Source of the DNA: CAZQQU01 sp964595625
GTDB lineage: Bacteria > Bacteroidota > Bacteroidia > Flavobacteriales > Flavobacteriaceae
DNA: 64,000 nt
NCBI GenBank assembly: GCA_964595625.1
Contig: CAZQQU010000009.1
Location: forward strand, 27,817 to 91,816
Direction of reading: 5' to 3'
Shown here: positions 57,085 to 64,000 of the stretch, in pieces
How the letters are laid out: each line of letters opens with the position of its first letter
Numbering within the stretch: position 1 is the stretch's first letter
Notes under the pieces: model-generated
The model's input: the letters and a program-made list of their open reading frames with translations, nothing else
What the model was told of the DNA's origin: nothing
The model's database searches: none
Position numbers and translations under genes: made by a program

Positions 57085-59975
57085 TGCTTCATTATATCAT
57101 ACAACAAAAGAAAAACGAATGGTTGCAGTCTGACGACTGCACCATTCGTGATTTGGTTAAATATATCCGTGACAAAGGACATTTGCGTGATACACAAATT
57201 GAAGCAATTGAAACGTATTTGTTCCTTAAAATTCAAGGACAAAATAAACCGCTTTGGCAACTTTTTTCAGAGGGCTTTTTTACAAACGGCACTGACCTTG
57301 CAAAACTTGACATCAACCAAATTGCGAGAGAGTATTTAACTCAAAATAAAAATGCTTTTGCACTCTTTGACTTTGCAAGACAGAAAAACGGGAACGGAAC
57401 ATATATCTCTGAACTGGAAAAACTAATCAAAGCAAATCCCGCTTCGTTAGATTACGACACAATCATTAAAAGCATTTTTTACAATGTAAACTATGCCGAC
57501 TATTTAATGAGCTTGCCAATGGGAGCAGGTAAAACCTTCCTGATGGCTGCTTTCATTTATTTGGACTTGTATTTTGCCGACAACGAACCCGAAAACAAGG
57601 CATTTGCACATAATTTTTTAGTGCTTATTCCTTCGGGTTTAAAATCTTCCATAGTTCCGAGTTTAAAAACGATTGAGAACTTTGACCCTTCTTGGGTGTT
57701 GCCCGAACCATCAGCAAGCAACCTGAAAAAATTGTTGAAGTTTGAAGTGTTGGACGAGCAGAAAACAGCAAAGAAAAGTATCAAAGCAAGAAACCCCAAT
57801 GCTCAAAAAGTAAATGCTTGTCTGCCTAACCCATTCGGGCAAGTGTTTGTAGTGAACGCTGAAAAAGTGATTTTAGAAAGTTTCACATTCAATGCTCAAA
57901 CGGAACTTGAATTGGACGAAGAAGAAAAAGACACAACAAACGACCTGAAACGATTATTCGGTCAAATCCCGAATTTATCAATCCTTATAGATGAAGTTCA
58001 CCACGCAGCAACAGATGACATCAAATTGAGACAAGCTGTTAATTACTGGCACAGCAAAGGAAACATTACAACGGTCTTAGGTTTTTCCGGAACGCCTTAC
58101 TTGCCAAAAGCAGAAAAAATCAAAGTAGGTGATTATGAGTTTAAATTCTCTCAAATTACAAATACGGTTTATTATTATCCGCTTGTAACTGCAATCAGGA
58201 AATTTCTAAAAACACCAACAGTAAAAATCGGGCAAAACCTTGACCGTTTCCAAATTATTAAACAAGGCATTGAGGATTTCGACAACCAATACAAAAACAA
58301 AGTTTACGAAAACGGAACGATTGCAAAAGTAGCTATCTATTGCAGCAATATTGAAGTATTAGAGGAAGAAGTTTATCCGTTCCTTACAGGCGAATTGAAA
58401 ATAAACCCCAATGAAATTTTACGCTTTCACAAAGGAAACAAAGCACATCCACAACCCGAAGGAAGCGAATTAGAGTTTCGTTCATTGGATTTACCCATTT
58501 CCAAAAAGCGTTACATTCTTTTAGTCCAGGTTGGAAAAGAAGGTTGGGACTGCCTAAGTTTAACAGGCGTAATACTTTCTCAAAAAGGTGACAGCCCTCA
58601 AAATATGGTTTTACAGACTTCTTGCAGGTGTTTACGCCAAGTGGACAAGGGCAAAGAAGAAACCGCTTTGATTTGGCTGAACAAAGACAATGCTGATACG
58701 CTGAACAAGCAACTGAAACAGGAGCAAAACACAAGCATTGAAGAACTGAACAGCACAAGGCGAACTGGAAAACCTGAAACCATTGATAGACATTCCCGAA
58801 TGGAGTTTTTGCAATTGCCGAAAGTAGATTTCTATCAGATGAAAGTAACCTATCAGGCAATTGATGAAGAAGAAACACCGAATACAAAAGCTAAACTCAA
58901 AGCTTTGCTTAAAAACATTGACAATTTCAAAGCATCTGCCCTGATAACAACCAGCGACATTGCCAACATTGACACAGGCGAAATTGATGTTATCAATGAA
59001 ACTGGAATTGCATTTGCCAATTTCAATCAATGGCTTTTTGAAATTTCAAGAGAAAGTTTCGGTTTGATTTCAGAAGCACAGTTGCACCAATATGATAACG
59101 AACTGAAAGAAATATTCGAAACAATTTCTTATGAAAAGGAAGGACAGCGTTTTTTCAATGAGTTATACGACCTATATACCATTCAATCAAAAATACGTTT
59201 GGCTTTCAGCATCAAACGGGATTTACAAACCGATACAGAAGTAATTCCTAAGCAAGCCGAACTATTGATTGCAGAACGTTTGACAGAAGTAGAGAAGAAT
59301 GAAAGACTTTACCCGAATGAAGCAGACACAACTAAAATTTTGGAATTGGATAAATCCAATGCAAGCGTAAGTATTGATACTGCTGAAATTGAAAAAGCCT
59401 ATCAACTAATGAAAGAAACTTTGGAAGCCCAAGGAATGGGTAATTTTGTTCCGACTTATGAAACTTTCAAAGCAGATAAGGATTATTCACTGCCTGTAAA
59501 ATCTAAAAATCATACTTTTCATTATTTGCCTTACAACTTTGGCGGTAGCGGAAGCAGTGGTTTTGAAATTGAAACACTTCAAAAAGCCTTGCAATTAGCC
59601 GATTTCAAAAGCAAGGAATTGGAGATTTACTATAACGGTGAACGTGGTTTGACTGAGTTTGTAATTAACTGTTTTGCTAAAGAAGGCAGGTATTGGAAAA
59701 ATGTTGGAAAATACACCACCGACTTTTTGATTGTGAAGCGAACGGCAAAAGATAAAATACACAAAGCCCTGCTGATTGAAACCAAAGGTTCTGTTTATGC
59801 AGCCGACAAAGTGTTTCAGAAAAAGAAAAGTTATGTGGAAACCGAGTTTCTAAAACTCAACAAAGAAAAATTCGGCTATCAGCGATTTGATTTCCTCTAT
59901 TTGGAGGACAGCAAAGATATTGTGGCCAATATCACCAAATTGAATAACAAGATAAACCAGTTTTTTAACGATTAA
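57084..59975 (+). CDS. Type III restriction-like DEAD/DEAH helicase with C-terminal nuclease
   Basis: 963 residues. A helical N-terminal region (1-130), then superfamily 2 helicase motifs: Walker A MGAGKT (146-151), Walker B DEVHH (303-307), motif III GFSGTPY (333-339), and a second RecA domain with QVGKEGWDCLSLTGVILSQ and the LQTSCRCLRQ arginine motif near 510-530. The C-terminal end holds a PD-(D/E)XK pattern: Asp880 in YTTDFLIV, then Glu899 and Lys901 in LIETKG. So it is a DNA translocase/nuclease, like the Res subunit of type III systems. Together with the next gene (3 bases apart) it would restrict unmethylated DNA. Confidence 0.9.
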   Translation: MLHYIIQQKKNEWLQSDDCTIRDLVKYIRDKGHLRDTQIEAIETYLFLKIQGQNKPLWQLFSEGFFTNGTDLAKLDINQIAREYLTQNKNAFALFDFARQKNGNGTYISELEKLIKANPASLDYDTIIKSIFYNVNYADYLMSLPMGAGKTFLMAAFIYLDLYFADNEPENKAFAHNFLVLIPSGLKSSIVPSLKTIENFDPSWVLPEPSASNLKKLLKFEVLDEQKTAKKSIKARNPNAQKVNACLPNPFGQVFVVNAEKVILESFTFNAQTELELDEEEKDTTNDLKRLFGQIPNLSILIDEVHHAATDDIKLRQAVNYWHSKGNITTVLGFSGTPYLPKAEKIKVGDYEFKFSQITNTVYYYPLVTAIRKFLKTPTVKIGQNLDRFQIIKQGIEDFDNQYKNKVYENGTIAKVAIYCSNIEVLEEEVYPFLTGELKINPNEILRFHKGNKAHPQPEGSELEFRSLDLPISKKRYILLVQVGKEGWDCLSLTGVILSQKGDSPQNMVLQTSCRCLRQVDKGKEETALIWLNKDNADTLNKQLKQEQNTSIEELNSTRRTGKPETIDRHSRMEFLQLPKVDFYQMKVTYQAIDEEETPNTKAKLKALLKNIDNFKASALITTSDIANIDTGEIDVINETGIAFANFNQWLFEISRESFGLISEAQLHQYDNELKEIFETISYEKEGQRFFNELYDLYTIQSKIRLAFSIKRDLQTDTEVIPKQAELLIAERLTEVEKNERLYPNEADTTKILELDKSNASVSIDTAEIEKAYQLMKETLEAQGMGNFVPTYETFKADKDYSLPVKSKNHTFHYLPYNFGGSGSSGFEIETLQKALQLADFKSKELEIYYNGERGLTEFVINCFAKEGRYWKNVGKYTTDFLIVKRTAKDKIHKALLIETKGSVYAADKVFQKKKSYVETEFLKLNKEKFGYQRFDFLYLEDSKDIVANITKLNNKINQFFND

Positions 59976-59978
59976 GAT

Positions 59979-61844
59979 ATGCCAGTAAAATACATTCCAT
60001 ATTATCCAAACACGGTTGAAGGACAAGCCATTTTGGACAACATCACCCGAACACAACGTGTATTGCGATACCGTGAAAATGATAAAGTGTATGACCGAAT
60101 TAAAAGAGGTATGCCCTACTATGAAGTTGAAACCATTGAAACGGTCGGCAAACCTTCTGAAAATTTGGTAATTCGTGGAGAGTGTATTTCGGCTTGTGCC
60201 TACTTGAAAGAGCAAGGTATAAAAGTGGACTTGGTTTACATTGACCCGCCTTTTGCCAGCGGTGCAGACTATGCCAAAAAAGTTTACCTGAGAAGAAACC
60301 CAAAATTGGCTGAAAAAATTGCTGCTGCCGAACAGGAAATGGACATTGACGAACTCAAGGCTTTCGAGGAAAAAATGTATGGTGATATTTGGCAAAAAGA
60401 AGATTACTTGAATTGGATGTATGAAAACTTGTTAGCCATTAAATCAATAATGAGTGAAACTGCAAGTATATATGTTCACTTAGACTCAAATATAGGGCAT
60501 TATGTAAAAATATTAATGGATGAAGTATTTGGAGAAGATAATTTTCTTAATGAAATCATTTGGCACTATGAGAATAAATTCAAATTTGAATTCACAACAT
60601 CTTTTAACCGAGATACAGAAACAATTTTCCTTTATAGAGTTACTGACAGTCATATTTTTAAGCATATTAAGGTTCCAGTAAAAAATAAGCGAAAGCAAAA
60701 TAGGGTTACTTGGGATAAAGAAAAAGGTAAGATGGTCACCCAAAAAGATGAAAATGGGAATGTGATTTATTATGAGTCTGAAGATAAAATAGTTGGGACA
60801 CTTTGGAATATTGCAAGGTTAAATTCAATGGCCAAGGAAAGACAAGATTATGAATATTCAACCCAAAAGCCTGAAACTCTATTAGAAAGAGCAATAAATG
60901 CAAGTTCAAATGAAGGAATGGTAATTGCCGATTTCTTTGGTGGTAGTGGTGTTACATCAAAAGTTGCAAATGATTTAGGTAGAAAATTCATACACGTTGA
61001 CATTGGAGTTAACAGCATCCAAACGGTAAGAGATAGATTAATTGAAGCGAAAGCTGATTTTCAGATTTTAGAAATAAAAGATGGAGTTAGTTTATTCCGT
61101 AATCCACAACAAACTATGGACAAGTTGGCGACCATAATCCCCGGTTTGCAAAGGAATGTTTCAGGCATCAGTAATTTTTGGTTTGGTGCAGTAACAGAAG
61201 CAAAGTTGGGAACAGTTCCGGTATATGTCCCTAATCTGCTCAATACTCAAGAAAAAGTTTTAGATATTCCGACCATTAACACCATTATCAATCAGGAATT
61301 ACAAAACTTGGAAGTCAATGCCAAAAAAGTAATTGTCTATTACATTGACATTGACGAACAAAAGGCAGTAGAAAAATTCATCAAAGAAAACAACGCCACC
61401 GAAATTGAAGTAGAACTCAAAGACTTGAAAAACCTGCTTCACGAAATTGTGATTGAGGATATTGTAGAATTTAATACCACAAAAACCAAAGACGGTTACG
61501 AAACCGAGATTACCAAATTCATTAGCGACCGACTTATTCAAAAAATCAATGAGTTCAACCAAAAGGGCAACCTGCAATCATTAACCAAAGGAAAAAAGTT
61601 TGAACCTATCAGCATCAGCGAAGAAGGATTGGAACTGATTGAACTCATTTCTTTGGATTGTGAAAATTCAGAAGGTCAATGGCACAGCAGCACCGAAATT
61701 AAGATTAATAAACTTGGTTATGTGATTAAGGACGGTACCAAAACAAAAGAATTTTGGGACGGAAAAATAAGAAGCGAGAAAAAACCGAAAAGAATAAAAA
61801 TCAGGAATATCAGCGGGGATGAGACGATAAAGGAAATTGAGTAA
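59979..61844 (+). CDS. Type III-like adenine DNA methyltransferase (Mod)
   Basis: 621 residues. Catalytic motif IV is DPPF (89-92) and comes before the SAM motif I DFFGGSG (318-324), the beta-class order typical of type III Mod and N6-adenine enzymes. The target recognition domain should lie between (about 170-290), and this part of the gene is visibly more AT-rich than both ends. The long C-terminal region (about 380-621) is mixed alpha/beta and may bind the helicase partner. Probably also the specificity subunit for the Res-like protein. Confidence 0.9.
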   Translation: MPVKYIPYYPNTVEGQAILDNITRTQRVLRYRENDKVYDRIKRGMPYYEVETIETVGKPSENLVIRGECISACAYLKEQGIKVDLVYIDPPFASGADYAKKVYLRRNPKLAEKIAAAEQEMDIDELKAFEEKMYGDIWQKEDYLNWMYENLLAIKSIMSETASIYVHLDSNIGHYVKILMDEVFGEDNFLNEIIWHYENKFKFEFTTSFNRDTETIFLYRVTDSHIFKHIKVPVKNKRKQNRVTWDKEKGKMVTQKDENGNVIYYESEDKIVGTLWNIARLNSMAKERQDYEYSTQKPETLLERAINASSNEGMVIADFFGGSGVTSKVANDLGRKFIHVDIGVNSIQTVRDRLIEAKADFQILEIKDGVSLFRNPQQTMDKLATIIPGLQRNVSGISNFWFGAVTEAKLGTVPVYVPNLLNTQEKVLDIPTINTIINQELQNLEVNAKKVIVYYIDIDEQKAVEKFIKENNATEIEVELKDLKNLLHEIVIEDIVEFNTTKTKDGYETEITKFISDRLIQKINEFNQKGNLQSLTKGKKFEPISISEEGLELIELISLDCENSEGQWHSSTEIKINKLGYVIKDGTKTKEFWDGKIRSEKKPKRIKIRNISGDETIKEIE

Positions 61845-61867
61845 TCAAAAAAATAAATTAAAGAGAT

Positions 61868-63205
61868 ATGGAGTTTTTCGGCATAGATTGGAATGAAAAG
61901 CACATTCTGAAAACAAACACCAAACTTGTTTGCACTTCTGATATTGGAGAAATCAATGTGGAAGAATTGAAAAAAGAGGTTGAACCTTGGCTTTCTGCCA
62001 TATTTCAAAGTGAACATCTATCATTACTCATTGGAACAGGATTAACAAGTGCAGTTTCTTTTACCGCAGGTGTAATACCACAAGAAATGTCAAGGCTTGC
62101 ACTTGAAAATGGACTTAGTGATAAGATTAAGTCGAAAGCTGATGAAACAGCCAAAAAAATGAATCGTGGTGAAGCGAATATCGAAGATGATATTCGTATT
62201 GCATTGGAACTGATTAATGGCTTAAAAATTCTTGATGATGGGCGACACACTGATTTAGAAACAGAACTTAATAGCAAGTTACTTGCCTTCATAAAATCAA
62301 TTCTTAAAACAGAGCGAGATTTTATAAGCAAACTGAAAACAGATGATGAAAAAGGAATTCTTGCTTTCAACCTGCTGAAAAGTTTTATTCTAAGTTTTAC
62401 AAGCAGAGCAGCATCAAGAGAAAGACTTAATTTATTTACAACTAATTATGACAGGTTTATTGAACTGGCTTGTGATGAAACAGGCGTATTACTATTGGAT
62501 AGATTTAAAGGAAAAATACAACCAATATTCCGAAATACTCGGCTCGAATTAGATTATCATTACAATCCGCCAGGTATCCGAGGTGAACCCAGATATGTGG
62601 AGGGTGTTGCGAGAATTACAAAATTGCACGGTTCTATTGATTGGAAATTCACAGGAGATAAAATCATCAGGTCACTTTTACCTTTTGGTGTAACAGATAC
62701 TCATCCTGAAATACCTTCAAATGTTACTGAACAAGTTGTAATTTATCCTAATTCATCAAAAGATATTGAAACTGCATTTTATCCGTATGCCGAATTATTC
62801 CGTGATTTTTCGTCCGCAATTTGTCAACCAAATTCGGTAATCATTACTTACGGTTATGGGTTTGGTGATAGCCATATTAACAGAGTGATTGAAGATATGC
62901 TAACAATTCCTTCTACCCATTTAGTTGTGATTGCTTGGGATAGGAATTACGCAAATGAAGGAGAACCTGTAAATTTTGGTTCATCGAGAGAAAGAATAGT
63001 AAAATTTTTAGAAGACAAAAATTCGGCACAATGCACTTTGTTAATAGGTGAACATTTTGCAGACCTTAAAAACCTTGTTGAATTTTATTTGCCGAAATCT
63101 GCAATTGACCGATTGACAATTAAAATGCAAAAACTTAAAGACAATAGAGGTGACCGAAATAAGAGTGAAGATAATACAGGAAACGAAAATAAAGGTGAGG
63201 AATGA
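61868..63205 (+). CDS. SIR2-domain defence effector
   Basis: 445 residues. SIR2-like Rossmann fold: the nucleotide-binding GTG (56-58, LLIGTGLTS), TTNYD (191-195) with the family's Asn and Asp, and the catalytic His254 in KLHGSIDW; then TYGYGFGDSHINRVI near 335. An inserted helical region separates GTG and TNYD. Such proteins in anti-phage systems (for example SIR2-HerA/Nezha, DSR, Thoeris ThsA) hydrolyse NAD+ on infection. The last 25 residues are a charged Asn/Lys/Glu-rich tail. Stop overlaps the HerA start as ATGA. Confidence 0.88.
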   Translation: MEFFGIDWNEKHILKTNTKLVCTSDIGEINVEELKKEVEPWLSAIFQSEHLSLLIGTGLTSAVSFTAGVIPQEMSRLALENGLSDKIKSKADETAKKMNRGEANIEDDIRIALELINGLKILDDGRHTDLETELNSKLLAFIKSILKTERDFISKLKTDDEKGILAFNLLKSFILSFTSRAASRERLNLFTTNYDRFIELACDETGVLLLDRFKGKIQPIFRNTRLELDYHYNPPGIRGEPRYVEGVARITKLHGSIDWKFTGDKIIRSLLPFGVTDTHPEIPSNVTEQVVIYPNSSKDIETAFYPYAELFRDFSSAICQPNSVIITYGYGFGDSHINRVIEDMLTIPSTHLVVIAWDRNYANEGEPVNFGSSRERIVKFLEDKNSAQCTLLIGEHFADLKNLVEFYLPKSAIDRLTIKMQKLKDNRGDRNKSEDNTGNENKGEE

Positions 63206-64000
63206 GCAATATTAACCAATACGATTACGACCATTTAAGAAATCTAACAATCGGAACTGTTGATTATGTTTCACCAAATGAAATAAAAGTGATGCTTGAT
63301 ACATCAGCACCACAAAACACCGCATTGAATACAGGCACTCCTTCCCTTTTTCCGAGAATTAACGGATTTGTATTAATTCCTAATGAAGTTGGTGCATTAG
63401 TTGGTTTAATTAGTTGGATTGGAGTTGAACACAGCCAATATCCCAAACGAAAGGGTTACAAAGATTTTGATTTAATTGATTTGCCTTTCCCATTGCGGAA
63501 AATGTCAATAACACCAATGGGAACATTAAAGCAGGAAGGTAAAATTGAAGATAAAAGTTACAAGTTAGAAAGAGGCGTTTACAGTTTCCCCTCAATCGGT
63601 GATACTGTTATACTTCCAACTGACATTCAATTAAAATCAATAGTTGAAAACAAGGAGAAAAATTCAGTCGTAAAAATAGGCGTTGCCCCCATTGCAGGTA
63701 ATGCAGAAGTAAAAATAAATCCTGATAAACTTTTTGGCAGACACGTTGCAATACTTGGAAATACTGGAAGTGGGAAATCTTGCAGCGTTGCAGGTATAAT
63801 AAGATGGTCGCTTGAAGAAGCATCTAAAAGCTTACCTGAAGGGCAAAAGTTAAATAATCGATTTATCATTCTTGACCCGAATGGAGAATATACAAACGCC
63901 TTTAATGACCTGAATTCCGATATTAAAAAATTCAAGGTTGAATTGACAGAAGCGGAAAAGGCAACTTTCAAAGAACTGAAAGTTCCTGCTTGGTTGTGGA
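63202..64000 (+). CDS. HerA/DUF87-family ATPase, 5' part
   Basis: First 266 residues, continuing beyond the window. N-terminal HAS-barrel-like region (IGTVDYVSPNEIKVML), then Walker A GNTGSGKSCSV (about 187-197) and Walker B FIILDPNGEYTNAF, the HerA/FtsK-type pattern. HerA proteins form hexameric rings on DNA ends or bind partners; in SIR2-HerA systems the ring assembles with SIR2 and both are needed for defence. ATGA overlap with the SIR2 gene gives translational coupling and so a fixed ratio. Confidence 0.9.
   Translation, partial: MSNINQYDYDHLRNLTIGTVDYVSPNEIKVMLDTSAPQNTALNTGTPSLFPRINGFVLIPNEVGALVGLISWIGVEHSQYPKRKGYKDFDLIDLPFPLRKMSITPMGTLKQEGKIEDKSYKLERGVYSFPSIGDTVILPTDIQLKSIVENKEKNSVVKIGVAPIAGNAEVKINPDKLFGRHVAILGNTGSGKSCSVAGIIRWSLEEASKSLPEGQKLNNRFIILDPNGEYTNAFNDLNSDIKKFKVELTEAEKATFKELKVPAWLW

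Overview
The window looks like a chromosomal segment of a low-GC member of the Bacteroidota, most likely a Flavobacteriaceae-type marine or freshwater bacterium. The evidence is: two secreted proteases with type IX secretion (T9SS) C-terminal sorting domains; several families largely confined to this phylum (DUF5683, DUF4293, DUF5522, DUF3857/transglutaminase, long LepB with an N-terminal extra domain, Rho with a long low-complexity insertion); a short primary sigma factor without region 1.1; and the Bacteroidota -7 promoter element TAnnTTTG ahead of many genes. Shine-Dalgarno sequences are mostly absent, and TTG or GTG starts are frequent.

Layout. 1-8655: the 3' end of queH, then a minus-strand housekeeping run (folD, ffh, aroA, a MazG-like pyrophosphohydrolase, two DUF3857 secreted proteins, dtd). 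8829-12135: a small lipoprotein, a structured intergenic region, and a TPR histidine kinase with its NarL-type response regulator. 12142-14594: rsgA, a fused DAHP synthase/chorismate mutase and a small membrane protein. 14669-25934: plus-strand genes including hutU, a T9SS lysyl-endopeptidase-like protease, rlmN, a polyprenyl synthase, a large lipoprotein and an OlsF-like double acyltransferase. 25931-29611: minus-strand 2-hydroxyacid dehydrogenase, a structured RNA candidate, rny, a probable 6S RNA, zapA and a coiled-coil partner. 29867-34582: parA-parB-DUF5683-dapB-lepB. 34579-42214: a Crp/Fnr regulator, tilS-dsbD, a T9SS subtilase and comM/yifB. 42485-47411: envelope sugar genes (KdsB-KdnB fusion, PlsC-like acyltransferase, short CapD-like dehydratase, DegT aminotransferase) and yidD. 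47589-56200: carbonic anhydrase-like protein, glutathione peroxidase, rho, a metallophosphoesterase, truA, an ABC exporter, acpH-like gene and rpoD. The rpoD gene is flanked downstream by tandem terminator-like repeats interrupted by a 100-N assembly gap, and upstream by a strongly nested hairpin.

56440-64000 is accessory DNA. After a non-coding stretch with short repeats comes a tightly packed plus-strand operon: an XRE controller with a palindromic operator over its -7 element, a helicase/PD-(D/E)XK nuclease resembling a type III restriction subunit, a beta-class adenine methyltransferase, a SIR2-domain protein, and a HerA/DUF87 ATPase that runs off the end. I read this as a composite anti-phage system joining a type III-like restriction-modification pair to a SIR2-HerA (NAD-depleting) pair under one regulator. 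It is the strongest candidate for a little-described system here.

No tRNA, rRNA, CRISPR array or insertion sequence was recognised.
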